Under the pieces are notes generated by a model. That model did not search any database. It saw nothing but the letters and a program-made list of their open reading frames with translations, and had not been told where the DNA came from. Of a stretch of DNA of 64,000 nucleotides, positions 18,424-27,246 are shown one piece after another. This stretch comes from Streptomyces sp. CA-278952 (GTDB lineage Bacteria; Actinomycetota; Actinomycetes; Streptomycetales; Streptomycetaceae): NCBI RefSeq assembly GCF_028747205.1, contig NZ_CP112880.1, positions 7,785,501 to 7,849,500 of the forward strand, read 5' to 3'. Position 1 is the stretch's first letter. The number at the start of each line of letters is the position of its first letter. The translations under genes were made by a program, and so were the position numbers.

Positions 18424-19170
18424 ATGAATGAGGTCGAAGTCGTCGTCGCCCATTCCGAGCGCGCGACTCTGCGCGTCGGCGACGTCTTCCTGAAGGTGGA
18501 CGCCGATCAGACGCGCATCGACGTCGAGGTCGAGGCGATGTCCCTCGCGCCGGTTCCAACCCCGGAGGTCCTGTGGCGCAAGCCGCCCGTGCTCGCGATC
18601 GCCGCACTCCCGGGAGCAACGCTCGGGCGTCTCGGCGGGCCGTCGACCGGGTCGGCGGCGGGGTGGGCCGCGGCGGGCGCCGCCATCCGGAAGCTGCACG
18701 CCGCGCCGCCGCCGCCCTGGCCCGGTCGGGCCGGGCGGAGCGCTGTCGCGCTGGCGGCGGAACTCGACGACGAGTGCGCGTCGCTCGTGACGAACGGCCT
18801 CCTGCCCACTGACCTGGTCACCCACAACCGCCGGGTCGCCGAGGCCGCGCTCCGGCCGTGGACCCCGGCGTTCACGCACGGCGACCTGCAGATCGCGCAC
18901 GTCTTCCTCGACAGCGACGAGGTCACGGGCATCATCGACTGGTCCGAGGCGGGTCGGGGTGATGCCCTGTACGACCTCGCCACCTTCACGCTCGGACACG
19001 AGAAACACCTCGACGACGTCCTCACCGGCTATGGCGCCGACACCGACCTCGACGTGATCCACGCGTGGTGGTCGTTGCGCAGCCTTCTGGCAGTTCGCTG
19101 GCTGATCGAGCACGGCTTCGACCCGTTCGCGCCGGGCTGTGAGGTCGACGTGCTGAGATCCCGAATGTGA
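18424..19170 (+). CDS. Aminoglycoside phosphotransferase (APH) fold protein
   Basis: A 248-residue protein of the APH/choline kinase fold. FTHGDLQIAHVFLD (~154-167) is the Brenner-type catalytic loop with its Asp. GIIDWSEAGRGDALYDLATF (~174-193) supplies the Mg-binding Asp. The usual Asn of HGDxxxxN is His here, as in some actinobacterial relatives. A Gly-poor N-lobe starts around residue 15. It phosphorylates a hydroxyl group on a small molecule; drug resistance cannot be assumed. ATG at 18424 is the first codon with coding signal and has no strong ribosome binding site. Confidence 0.82.
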   Translation: MNEVEVVVAHSERATLRVGDVFLKVDADQTRIDVEVEAMSLAPVPTPEVLWRKPPVLAIAALPGATLGRLGGPSTGSAAGWAAAGAAIRKLHAAPPPPWPGRAGRSAVALAAELDDECASLVTNGLLPTDLVTHNRRVAEAALRPWTPAFTHGDLQIAHVFLDSDEVTGIIDWSEAGRGDALYDLATFTLGHEKHLDDVLTGYGADTDLDVIHAWWSLRSLLAVRWLIEHGFDPFAPGCEVDVLRSRM

Positions 19171-19456
19171 GGCGATCGACGTCCTCCCCGCGTAGTGGCA
19201 CAACGAGGCCACCCCTCTCGCCGGTTCGCATCCCGGCGCACCACCACGCATGGCGCCGGCTCCCCGCGATGGCGCAGCTGGTCCGTCTCGCTGCCGTGGC
19301 ACCTGGGGCGTGGTCAGCCGAGTCGGCGGAGCAGGAGCAGGAGCAGGAGCAGTGGCCGCCCCGTGGGGCAAGCCTTGAGAGCCGGACGCTTCAAGGATGC
19401 CGAAGCGGGACACCGCCGTACGGAGCGCGCCCGATCCCGCCCCGCCGGCGTCCCGT

Positions 19457-19948
19457 TCAGCTCTCGGGAGCGTCGGCGGAGTGGGGTGTGCACAGGGCCG
19501 CGCCGAGCGCGCTGCGCCGATAGCGGACATGACGCCCGTGGCGGGTCCGCTCGAGAAGGTGGGCTGCTCGCAGGACGGACAGGTGCTGGCTGATGGCGGC
19601 GGGGGTGACGCCGTGCCGGTGGGCGAGCTCGGTGGTGGAGGCGGGTTCGGCCAGGAGGGTCAACAGGCGCCCGCGTGGGAAGCCGAGGAGTCGTTCCAGT
19701 GCCTGGGGCGCCGACGGCTCGGGGCGTTCGGCGAGGGTGGCCAGCCCGCGTGCCCCGTAGACGATGTGCGGCAGCGCCTGGGAGCTGAGCATGGTGGAGA
19801 CGCCGTCCGCGAAGCAGCTGGGGGGCAGCAGCAGGCGGCGTCCGTCGACCGGGATTTCGGTGGGCGAAGAGGGCCGTGGGCTGTGGCGTTCGATGGTGAG
19901 CATCTCCTGCGACCAGGCCAGTCGCCCATGAACCACCCCTTGAACCAC
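19457..19948 (-). CDS. ArsR-type winged-helix regulator, short form
   Basis: A 163-residue reading frame. The C-terminal ~75 residues form an ArsR-like winged helix (LLTLLAEPASTTELAHRHGVTPAAISQHLSVLRAAHLLERTRHGRHVRYRRS). The preceding part (IPVDGRRLLLPPSCFADGVSTML) matches the end of the larger actinobacterial DUF5937/ArsR proteins, which are usually around 320 residues. The N-terminal half of such a protein is absent, so this is either a short paralogue or a 5'-truncated gene. The start is uncertain (19948, or internal GTG/ATG codons). It is divergent from the alkyl sulfatase 125 bases away, suggesting control of that gene. An inverted repeat CACCC-N4-GGGTG lies between them at 19983-19996. 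Confidence 0.65.
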   Translation of the reverse strand: MVQGVVHGRLAWSQEMLTIERHSPRPSSPTEIPVDGRRLLLPPSCFADGVSTMLSSQALPHIVYGARGLATLAERPEPSAPQALERLLGFPRGRLLTLLAEPASTTELAHRHGVTPAAISQHLSVLRAAHLLERTRHGRHVRYRRSALGAALCTPHSADAPES

Positions 19949-20073
19949 CCCGTCGAAGGAATGACTGAAATGCCCCAGAATGCACCCGAGTGGGTGTGAT
20001 GTTCAGATGAGGCCATGCCCCGCGTCCGGGAGTCCTGGCCGCAGGCGCCGAACCCCGTAGAACGGAGCGAGAG

Positions 20074-21897
20074 ATGACCGCCCTCCCCTTCGAGGACACC
20101 ACCGACTTCGCCAACGCCGACCGAGGTTTCCTCGCAGCCCTCTCCCCGGCCGTCGTCACCGGGGCGGACGGCCGCGTCGTCTACGACAACGACGCCTACG
20201 CGTTTCTCGAGGCGGAGTGCCCCGACACCGCGCACCCGAGCCTGTGGCGCCAGGCCCAGCTCTGCGCTCGTCAGGGCCTGTACGAGGTGACCGAGGGCAT
20301 CTACCAGATCCGCGGGCTGGACCTGTCGAACATGACGCTCGTCGAGGGCGGGCGCGGCGTGATCGTCATCGACCCGCTGCTGAGCGCGGAGACCGCCGCC
20401 GCCGGCCTCGCCCTGTACCGCGAGCATCGCGGCGACCGCCCGGTCACCGGCATGATCTACACCCACTCGCACGGCGACCACTTCGGCGGCTCCCGCGGCG
20501 TCCTGCCCCGAGGCACCGAGGAGGGCGTGCCGATCCTCGCTCCCGTCGGCTTCCTGGAGCACGCGGTCAGCGAGAACGTGTACGCCGGCAACGCCATGAC
20601 CCGCCGGGCGATCTTCATGTACGGCGACCGGCTGCCGAAGTCCCCCGAGGGCCAGATCAGCGCCGGTCTCGGCATGACGACCTCCAACGGCACCATCACC
20701 CTCATCCCGCCGACCGTGGACATCACGGAGACCGGCCAGGAGGAGACCGTCGACGGGGTCCGGATCGTCTTCCAGCTCACGCCCGGCACCGAGGCCCCGG
20801 CCGAGATGAACTTCCTCTTCCCCGACCACCGAGCCCTGTGCCTGGCCGAGAACGCCACGCACAACATGCACAACATCCTGACTCTGCGCGGCGCCGTCGT
20901 CCGAGACTCCAGGATCTGGGCCCGCTACCTCGACGAGGCCGTCGAGTACTTCGGCGAGCGCTACGACGTGGCCTTCGCCTCCCACCACTGGCCCACCTGG
21001 GGCCGCGAGAACGTCGTCGCCTTCCTCACCGCCCAGCGCGACCTGTACGCCTACATGCACGACCAGACCCTGCGCATGCTGAACTCCGGCCTCACCGGGC
21101 CGGAGATCGCCGAGGAGATCCAGCTCCCGCCCGCCCTGGAGAAGTCCTGGCACGCCCGCGGTTACTACGGCTCGCTCTCCCACAACGTCAAGGCGATCTA
21201 CCAGCGCTATCTCGGCTGGTTCGACGGCAACGTCGCTCACCTGTGGGAGCACCCGCCCGTCGAGCTCGCCCAGCGCTACGTCGACTCCATGGGCGGCCCC
21301 GAACAGACCCTGGCCAAGGCGCGCGCCTACGTCGACTCCGGCGACCTGCGCTTCGCCGCCACCCTCCTCAACCACCTCGTCTTCGCCGCCCCCGGCACCA
21401 CCGACGCGAAGCAGACCCTCGCCGGCGTCTACGACAAGCTCGGCCAGGGCGCCGAGAACGGCACCTGGCGCAACTTCTACCTGACCTCAGCCAGGGAACT
21501 GCGCCAGGGCGTCAACCCCATCGCCATCGACACCACCAACCCCGAGATGGCGATGGCCTTGACCACCGACATGCTCCTGGACACCATCGCCATCCGCGTC
21601 GACGGCCCCCGCGCCTGGGACGAGGACCTGACCATCGACCTCGTCCTCACCGACGAACAGCGCCGCCACCGCCTCACCCTCCACAACGGCGCCCTCACCC
21701 ACCGCTCCGCCTTTGCCGGCGAACAGCCGAGGACCGAGCCGGGACTCACCCTCACCCTGACCAAGCCCCGCCTCCTCGGCGTCCTCGCCGGCAAGGGCCT
21801 CGACGGAGTCGTCGTCGACGGCGACCCGGGCCTCCTCACCCGTCTCTTCTCCTACGTCACCCAGCCCGACCCGGCCTTCCCGGTCGTCACCCCCTGA
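20074..21897 (+). CDS. Alkyl/aryl sulfatase, metallo-beta-lactamase fold
   Basis: A 607-residue enzyme of the SdsA/Bds1 type III sulfatase family. The zinc-binding motif THSHGDHFGG is at about residues 130-139. ENATHNMHNILTLRG (~266-280) and ASHHWPTWG (~310) provide the further Glu/His ligands. The centre (NGLSHNVKAIYQRYLGWFDGNVAHL-like region, ~370-400) is the dimerisation domain. The last ~130 residues form an SCP2-like substrate-binding domain. It hydrolyses the ester of alkyl sulfates such as SDS, releasing alcohol and sulfate. No Sec signal is evident, so it is probably cytoplasmic or exported differently. Start ATG at 20074 follows GGAGCGAGAG. Confidence 0.94.
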   Translation: MTALPFEDTTDFANADRGFLAALSPAVVTGADGRVVYDNDAYAFLEAECPDTAHPSLWRQAQLCARQGLYEVTEGIYQIRGLDLSNMTLVEGGRGVIVIDPLLSAETAAAGLALYREHRGDRPVTGMIYTHSHGDHFGGSRGVLPRGTEEGVPILAPVGFLEHAVSENVYAGNAMTRRAIFMYGDRLPKSPEGQISAGLGMTTSNGTITLIPPTVDITETGQEETVDGVRIVFQLTPGTEAPAEMNFLFPDHRALCLAENATHNMHNILTLRGAVVRDSRIWARYLDEAVEYFGERYDVAFASHHWPTWGRENVVAFLTAQRDLYAYMHDQTLRMLNSGLTGPEIAEEIQLPPALEKSWHARGYYGSLSHNVKAIYQRYLGWFDGNVAHLWEHPPVELAQRYVDSMGGPEQTLAKARAYVDSGDLRFAATLLNHLVFAAPGTTDAKQTLAGVYDKLGQGAENGTWRNFYLTSARELRQGVNPIAIDTTNPEMAMALTTDMLLDTIAIRVDGPRAWDEDLTIDLVLTDEQRRHRLTLHNGALTHRSAFAGEQPRTEPGLTLTLTKPRLLGVLAGKGLDGVVVDGDPGLLTRLFSYVTQPDPAFPVVTP

Positions 21898-21920
21898 CTT
21901 CCTCCCGGCCTCCTCGTACG

Positions 21921-21957
21921 GAGCGGCCCGGGGCAACGAACAAGTCCCGGGCCGCTC
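21921..21957. terminator. 12-bp stem hairpin between sulfatase and SDR
   Basis: GAGCGGCCCGGG and its exact reverse complement flank a 13-base loop in the short gap between two convergent genes. It probably serves as a bidirectional terminator and ends five bases before the SDR stop codon. Confidence 0.7.
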
Positions 21958-21961
21958 GTGC

Positions 21962-22702
21962 TCACATTCCGCCGGCGATCCTCATCACCGTGCCAGTGGC
22001 GTAGGAGGCGTCGTCCGAGAGCAGCCAGGCGACCGCTCCGGCGATTTCCTCGGGCCGGCCGGCGCGGCCCATGGGCACGAGTGCCGCGACCTTGGCGGGC
22101 CGCTGCGGGTCGGCGTGGAAATCGGTCCAGATCGTGCCGGGAGCGACGCAGTTGACCCGGATGCCGTCGGCCGCCACTTCCTTGGACAGCCCGACCGTCA
22201 TGGCGTCCACGGCGGCCTTCGCCGCCGCGTAGTGGACGTAGGTGCCGGGGCTGCCGAGGGTCGCTGCGGCGGAGGAGATGTTCACGATCGCCCCGCCCGC
22301 CGTCATGTCGCCGATGGCCCGGCGGGCGCAGAGCAGGTAACCCAGGACGTTGACCTCCAGGGCCTGCCGCATCCCCTCCGGGTCTGCGCCGGCCAGCGGT
22401 CCGACCGGTCCGCTCACCCCGGCGTTGTTCACCAGCCCGGTGACCCGTCCCAGGTGCGCGACGGCGGTGTCGAACAGCCGGTCAACGTCCGCCGCGTCGG
22501 CGGTGTCGACCGCGACCGCGACGGCTGCCCGTCCCAGCGCGCGCACCCCTTCGGCCACGGCCTCGGCCGCCTCGGCGTCCGACCGGTAGCCGACGGCGAC
22601 ATCGTGTCCCTCGGCCGCCAGCCGCAGGCAGATCGCTGCGCCGATGCCCCGGCTGCCGCCGGTGACCACAGTCACCCGCTGCCGTTCTTTCTGTGCTGCC
22701 AT
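21962..22702 (-). CDS. Short-chain dehydrogenase/reductase, FabG-like
   Basis: A 246-residue classical SDR. The cofactor loop is TGGSRGIG (~11-18). AVGYRSDAEA, with an Arg after the second strand, favours NADP(H). NNAGVSG (~89), the catalytic Ser in NISSAAAT and the YAAAKAAVD Tyr-Lys pair (~157-161) are all present, and it ends TGTVMRIAGGM. Likely a keto-group reductase of the 3-oxoacyl-ACP reductase type; the substrate is unknown. ATG at 22702 is chosen over the longer open frame because GGAGGACC lies eight bases upstream. It is monocistronic with a palindrome in its promoter region. Confidence 0.92.
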   Translation of the reverse strand: MAAQKERQRVTVVTGGSRGIGAAICLRLAAEGHDVAVGYRSDAEAAEAVAEGVRALGRAAVAVAVDTADAADVDRLFDTAVAHLGRVTGLVNNAGVSGPVGPLAGADPEGMRQALEVNVLGYLLCARRAIGDMTAGGAIVNISSAAATLGSPGTYVHYAAAKAAVDAMTVGLSKEVAADGIRVNCVAPGTIWTDFHADPQRPAKVAALVPMGRAGRPEEIAGAVAWLLSDDASYATGTVMRIAGGM

Positions 22703-22730
22703 GTCCGGTCCTCCGAGCTGTGCATATAAA

Positions 22731-22740
22731 TGATCGATCA
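22731..22740. promoter_or_regulatory. Palindrome TGATCGATCA in the SDR promoter
   Basis: A 10-base perfect palindrome sits in a rare AT-rich patch (TATAAATGATCGATCAAATAG), 29-38 bases before the SDR start. Position and AT content suggest a promoter with a repressor site. No dedicated regulator gene adjoins. Confidence 0.4.
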
Positions 22741-22769
22741 AATAGTCACTTTACTCAGACGGGCCTCCG

Positions 22770-22917
22770 CGTTGATTCCCGCTCGAAACCGGCCTGGACG
22801 CGTGTGTGTCTTGCCCTCGGCACCACCCGGAACCCCAGGTTGAGCGCGGCGTAGAGCTCTCCGGCGTCCACGGCGTGGCGCAACCACTGCTCCGCCTCCT
22901 CCAGCTGACCGTTCCGT
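22770..22917 (-). pseudogene. Tetratricopeptide-type repeat fragment
   Basis: On the minus strand GQLEEAEQWLRHAVDAGELYAALNLG reads as one TPR/Sel1-like helical pair, then degenerates into unrelated residues before a stop. No start codon or further repeats are present. It looks like the tail of a larger TPR protein left after a rearrangement. Low certainty because the fragment is short. Confidence 0.35.
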
Positions 22918-23039
22918 GTGCCGATTCAGCCAACCAGTCACTTCGCGTCATCGTCCGATAACTCGCAGGCGCGGCCGCGCGGTTCCCGATAGACAGGGGA
23001 CCGGAATGAGACCGAAGGTAATCCTGGTGCGGGGCAAGG

Positions 23040-23702
23040 GTGCTGACGACCAAGGGGCGCCCCCGCCGGCAGCGGAAACGCGACGCACAGGTGAAGTTCG
23101 CCGTCGCTGCCCTGGCCGTCGCTGCGGTCTGGGCCCTGGTCTCCTGGCTCCTGGTGAACTGGTGGGTCCTGATCGTCCTGGGAGCTCTCGCCCTGATCGG
23201 GGGAGCCGGATGGGCCCACCGGCTCCAGCAGCAGCGGACATGGGAGCGCGTGCATCAGCAGGCCCTGCGCTACGGACTCCCGGAGCTGGACGCCCTGCAC
23301 CACCGCGACTTCGAGTACGCGATCCGTGACCTCATGCTCCGCGACGGCTGCACCGACGCCCGGCAGATCGGCGGGGCCGGGGACAACGGAGCGGACGTCC
23401 TGGCCACCGACCCGCTGGGCCGGACCTGGGTCATCCAGGTAAAACACCGCAAGGACGGCGACCGCGGCTCGGCCGTCGGCACCCCCGACCTCCAGCGGGT
23501 CAACGGCACCGCCCGCCAGCTCTACGGCGCCGACGTCGTCCTCGTCATCACCAACGGCCGTTTCTCCGCCCGCTGCCCACCGCTGGCCCAGCAGCTGCAC
23601 ATGCACCTCGCCAACCGGCAGGTCCTCGCCGCCTGGGCAAGCGGAGGGCGCCCGCTCTGGGAACTCCTGCCGAGGATCCCCGCACCGCGGAGCGGCCGGT
23701 GA
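23040..23702 (+). CDS. Membrane-anchored Mrr-type restriction endonuclease domain protein
   Basis: A 220-residue protein. Two hydrophobic helices at about 18-58 (VKFAVAALAVAAVWALVSWLL, WVLIVLGALALIGGAGWA) precede a Mrr_cat nuclease domain. DFEYAIRDLMLRDGCTDARQIGGAGDNGADVLATDPLGRTWVIQVKH (~90-137) holds the catalytic Asp and the Q-x-K form of the PD-(D/E)xK site. Mrr-type enzymes cleave methylated DNA. This topology, with the nuclease inside the membrane, is common in Streptomyces and its role is unsettled. GTG at 23040 is the best start but has only a weak ribosome binding site. The stop overlaps the next frame by four bases. Confidence 0.8.
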   Translation: MLTTKGRPRRQRKRDAQVKFAVAALAVAAVWALVSWLLVNWWVLIVLGALALIGGAGWAHRLQQQRTWERVHQQALRYGLPELDALHHRDFEYAIRDLMLRDGCTDARQIGGAGDNGADVLATDPLGRTWVIQVKHRKDGDRGSAVGTPDLQRVNGTARQLYGADVVLVITNGRFSARCPPLAQQLHMHLANRQVLAAWASGGRPLWELLPRIPAPRSGR

Positions 23703-24394
23703 CCCGGCGTACCCGGATCCACCCGGAGTTCGGTCTCCGGCCGAGGAAGCAGATTCGCCACTGGGGCCCGGTCATCCTGGCGGCGCTGCTGCTGTGCTGG
23801 ATGGCGGGGGCCGGGGCGCGGGAAACGGCGGAGGCGCCCGTCCTGGTGATGCTCGCCTTCTCAGCCGGAGCGGCCTGGGCCCTGTGGGGGATCTCGTGCC
23901 TCAGGGAAGGCGTGTGGCTGGGGCCGGCCTCGCACGACATGCTCGCACTGAGGGCGGCCGGATCGGATCCTGGCGGGAGGCTCGTCGACGACCATCTCGG
24001 GGTCACCGCTCGGCCGGGATGGTCGCGACGGAGTCCGAGGCAGCCGTCGTCCAGGAGTAACTTCCACGTCGTGAAAATGCTGGAAACCGGTCCCAGAGGG
24101 TGCGGCCTGATGGTCGGCGACGACGGTGGCCTTCATCGTGTTCTGCTTCTGCTTCCCCGAGACAGAAGCACGGCGTCCGCCGCTGCTGGCCGGGGGCCGA
24201 CGGACCTGGACCTCGGTGGCGTCCAGCCGCAGCTCGATGCCTTCGGCCTGGGCGTGTGCGAACACATCCGCCAGGGTCCGCAGCCGCAGGCCGGGCCGGT
24301 CCGGGACCGCGCACCCCCGCCCGGCCGGCAGCCCTCGTATCTAGCCGATCGCACGGGTGGTGGTGGGGCGGTCGACGCCGAACAGCATCCCTGA
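23699..24394 (+). pseudogene. Small membrane protein gene truncated by an IS remnant
   Basis: GTG at 23699 overlaps the upstream stop (GTGA). About 115 codons encode a basic N-terminus and two hydrophobic helices (WGPVILAALLLCWMAGAGA, VLVMLAFSAGAAWALWGISC), then a soluble stretch. From about 24061 the frame reads antisense to a decayed transposase, so the original C-terminus is lost. It was coupled to the Mrr-type gene. No family recognised. Confidence 0.5.
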
Positions 24395-24604
24395 CGCCGC
24401 TTGCGGCACATCGTGCCGCAAGTGAATCAACGTGGCCACGAGCCGGTCGACGAACACCAGCCCATGACGGACACCGGCTCCTGCCTCACGCTTCCTGGCC
24501 CCACCGCGAGCTTCGTGACGACGCCACTCGACCACGGCCTGGCACGGACCGGCCAACTCCTCAACCAGGGACGCGTGATGCCCCCGCGAGACCCGTGTGA
24601 ACAC
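24061..24604 (-). mobile_element. IS5-family-like insertion sequence remnant
   Basis: The minus strand from GTG at 24604 reads the start of a DDE transposase: LVEELAGPCQAVVEWRRHEA, LVFVDRLVATLIHLRHDVPQAASGMLFGVDRPTTTRAIG. It is interrupted by an in-frame TAG at 24341-24343, where relatives have Glu, then continues IRGLPAGRGCAVPDRPGLRLRTLADVFAHAQAEGIELRLDATEVQVRRP to a KQKQNTMKATVVAD stretch. Near 24105 one base is missing (HQGRTLW in relatives), and the element ends abruptly around 24061 against host sequence. The catalytic C-terminal half is gone. It is inactive. Confidence 0.78.
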
Positions 24605-24863
24605 CTGAGGCGCGAGAACCCTCGACTGACCATGATCGTCACATCCGGATCATGTCACCCACCAGCAAGAACACGTCACCCGCAATCACGCACCAGTTCG
24701 TTGGCATCGCCGTTTCGGTCGGGGCAGGTCCCCATGTTGGCCGTTAGCGCAAAAGTGCCTTTTGAGCTGGGACGATGAACCTTGTCGAGGGGTTCTGGCG
24801 GTCCAACGGAAGACACTTCTGCCTGCGCGCTCGGGCCCGGGAAGTGGCCTGGCAAGCTTCGCC
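24605..24863. other. Probable insertion-element debris
   Basis: This short AT-richer stretch lies upstream of the IS5-like transposase start. It contains AAAAGTGCCTTTTGAGCTGGG and GGGGTTCTGGCGGTCC blocks of the kind found at insertion-sequence ends, but no intact terminal repeats or coding frame. I cannot name the element. Confidence 0.3.
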
Positions 24864-25412
24864 TCAGTGGTGCTCGAGCACGCGCTCCGGCGGGGGAGAC
24901 GCGGCCGTCCGGCGCCGGTAGTACGCGATCGTCGACACCGTCAGCAACGGGGCCCAAGCCAGCAACGGTACATAGCAGGCGACGAGGAGAGCTTCTTGGG
25001 CCGCAGAGTTCGTGAGGCTGCCGGAAGCCAGGCTGTGGGACTGGGTGATGCCGACCACGATGCTCAGGAGGAAGAGGACGCCCGCACCCAGCAGTGCCGC
25101 TATCACCGCAGGGAGCGGGCGCACGGGACGGCCGCCGATCAGAGGGATCCAGCGCGGCACGACCTCACCCCACGGTTGCACCAGACCGAGCGTCAGCAGG
25201 GCGAGCGCCTCGGAGACCGCCGTCAGCGTCAGGACGTACAGCACGCCCCAGCCGGTACGGACGGCATCCGAGGCCACCGGGAGCCCGGCCACCAGGGCGA
25301 TCCGCCACAACGCCGACGGCAGAGTGACCAGCGGTACAGCGTAGGCGGCGAGGACGGCCCAGCGCGGCACATTGGGTAGTACGTTCCCTCTCGGCATGTG
25401 ATCGATTCTCAT
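24864..25412 (-). CDS. Small polytopic membrane protein of unknown function
   Basis: A 182-residue protein with four hydrophobic segments: VLAAYAVPLVTLPSALWRIALV, GVLYVLTLTAVSEALALLTLG, VIAALLGAGVLFLLSIVVGI, and EALLVACYVPLLAWAPLLTVSTIAYY. It has a basic C-terminus (YYRRRTAAS), which suggests that end is cytoplasmic. The pattern matches a widespread uncharacterised Streptomyces membrane family, so no function is proposed. ATG at 25412 or 25397; neither has a good ribosome binding site. It stands between mobile-element remnants but its own frame is intact. Confidence 0.7.
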   Translation of the reverse strand: MRIDHMPRGNVLPNVPRWAVLAAYAVPLVTLPSALWRIALVAGLPVASDAVRTGWGVLYVLTLTAVSEALALLTLGLVQPWGEVVPRWIPLIGGRPVRPLPAVIAALLGAGVLFLLSIVVGITQSHSLASGSLTNSAAQEALLVACYVPLLAWAPLLTVSTIAYYRRRTAASPPPERVLEHH

Positions 25413-25599
25413 CACGGGGGCGTCGCCGCACCTCAACCTACGGGGCCATCCACCTCCCCCGTAGGGGGGGAGAAACATGTGCGGTTGGCTTCGTTCGCGT
25501 TCAGCAGCAGTGTTTGTTCACTGGTTGCGGCAGGAGTTGGTGACCAGCGGGCTCGTAGATGTTCACGACGAGCAGCAGTCGAGTGAGTTGCTGGGGTAT

Positions 25600-25991
25600 C
25601 CGCCCGATGGGCATGCTCGCACTGTTGCATGGCGCCTCAAGTCGTGAGGTCAAGATGCTGCAGACCGCTGACCTCGCCCCTCATGCCCGGACGCCCGGCT
25701 CGGCAACCGTCCGCATCCGCTCCCCTTGGACCCCGCGTCATGGGCAGTGCTGGAACGCTGCTCACCGCGAAGCCCAGCGGACCGACAGCCCCCACCTGAT
25801 GGTCACCCGCCAGACGAAGTCCGGCCGAGGACCGGCGTCCACCGCCTATGTCAGCCACATTCTCGACGCCTGCGGCATCCCGCCCCGCATGATCCGCTGC
25901 ACTCGACTACTCGACCTGGTCAACACCATGGACCCCAAACTCGTCGCCGCCGCCTTCGGCATGGTGCCCGAAGCCACCATGGCATTGCACC
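25600..25991 (+). pseudogene. Tyrosine-recombinase (integrase) remnant
   Basis: The region encodes LALLHGASSREVKMLQTADL, then, after frame changes near 25680 and 25770, PHLMVTRQTKSGRGPASTAYVSHILDACGIPPRMIRCTRLLDLVNTMDPKLVAAAFGM. These are pieces of an actinobacterial site-specific integrase catalytic domain, in which the Arg of SSREV and later residues form the active site. The terminal segment with the nucleophilic Tyr is absent, and the frame ends against the convergent DUF1963 gene. At least two frameshifts are needed to join the pieces. Inactive. Confidence 0.65.
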
Positions 25992-25994
25992 TGG

Positions 25995-26882
25995 TCACGG
26001 GGCCACGAAATTGGTCACGGCTAGCGCCTTGTCCACCCGAGCGGCGGCCAAGTCGTCGTGACGGATCACGAAACTCGTGTAGTACTCCTCGTAGACCCGG
26101 GCTTCACTGGCGAGTGATATCCATTCGCTCGTCATCCGGTGCTTTTCCTTCTCCAGGTGGGAATGCCATTTCGCGATCGGGATGGCTGGGATCTTGCCTG
26201 CCTTCTCGCGTCCCGCGAGGGTCTGCTCCGCAATGCTGTTGATCACCTCATCATCGGCATACCCGCCGATGGCAACGTAAGCGTCAGACGGCCAGAGGTC
26301 GTGGGCCAGAGCCCGAAGTTCGTGCAGGTGAGGCAGGTCGCACTCCATGTACCGGACCAACTGCTGCTGGAAGGGCGACATGTCCTCCCAATCGAGATCC
26401 TCCCAGAACTCGTGCCAGTCCTCGTCCTCGCCCTCCTGGAGCCAGAGGGGCAGTTCGGCTCTGAGCTCGGCACTGACGTCGAGCTGCTCGCGGACGCACT
26501 TGGAGCTAGGGGCTTCCACGACCGCGGTTTCGGTACCGGTCGGTACATACACGACTCGCGCGTACCTCCCGGAACTGTCCTCATGGTCCATCTCCTGGTT
26601 CACGAAGAAGAGCAGCGTCCCGTCCGCCGGCAGGTCGAAGCCGTCGACTCCCGGCAGCGCCCCACAATCGACGGAAAGGAGCAACGGCAACGGAATGTCC
26701 CCGGCGGACGGCCACTTCATACCCACCGGCAGCCGGGGCAACCCGCCGAACCGCCCGACCGGAGGACTACCGCCCACGGACAATCCGATCGACAAACGAA
26801 GGTGCTGTCTGAATCTGCTGATCTCCCCGTCCGGGATGCCCAACTCAAGCGCTGCCCGACGAAACTCTCCCTGATGATCCAT
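25995..26882 (-). CDS. DUF1963 (YwqG-like) family protein
   Basis: A 295-residue protein with the DUF1963 pattern: SPPVGRFGGLPRLPVGMKWPSAGDIPLPLLLSVDCGALPG (~48-87), then LPADGTLLFFVNQEMD (~93-108), and near the C-terminus GGYADDEVINSIAEQTLAG. The family is common in bacteria, often encoded near toxins or mobile DNA, with no established biochemical role. The protein is acidic and lower in GC than its surroundings, which hints at acquisition. ATG at 26882 begins the family homology; the frame is open further upstream but without coding character. It is flanked by an integrase remnant. Confidence 0.78.
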   Translation of the reverse strand: MDHQGEFRRAALELGIPDGEISRFRQHLRLSIGLSVGGSPPVGRFGGLPRLPVGMKWPSAGDIPLPLLLSVDCGALPGVDGFDLPADGTLLFFVNQEMDHEDSSGRYARVVYVPTGTETAVVEAPSSKCVREQLDVSAELRAELPLWLQEGEDEDWHEFWEDLDWEDMSPFQQQLVRYMECDLPHLHELRALAHDLWPSDAYVAIGGYADDEVINSIAEQTLAGREKAGKIPAIPIAKWHSHLEKEKHRMTSEWISLASEARVYEEYYTSFVIRHDDLAAARVDKALAVTNFVAP

Positions 26883-27246
26883 GCCTGAGAAGGTAACCCC
26901 TTCGCAACCCCGCTGTGCCCTGGGGGCGTTGGCGGGCATGGCTGTACGTGGTGGAGCGAGCGGCCAGTCACCTCGGATCATCCCAGCGGATCCACCTCCA
27001 GGAAGGGGCCACCCGTCGCCGGGGGGGGTGGGTGGTGCAGCCCCCTGTCAGTTGGACATGAGATCCCACGTACTTGGCTGAGACCGTCGGATCTCGTTCC
27101 AAGGGACGCCAGGCTCGGGCACCGTTCACCCACGAAAACCTCCCGACGGCCCTGCCGAAGTGTCGGCCGTCGTCAGCCTCGGGCTCATCACCGGCTCCTT
27201 GTCACAGCCGCGTGGTTGGGTGGCTGCATCCTTATAGGAGGACCAC
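26883..27246. other. Intergenic region, no gene seen
   Basis: The 364 bases between two divergent genes contain a G-run (GGGGGGGG near 27020) and no frame with family features. It should contain promoters for the DUF1963 and DinB-type genes. The last 12 bases carry a strong AGGAGG for the latter. Confidence 0.4.

Noticed and set aside
18424..19170. Aminoglycoside resistance gene
   Set aside because: The fold is APH-like, but the catalytic loop differs (His for Asn) and there is no resistance context; only the fold is claimed.
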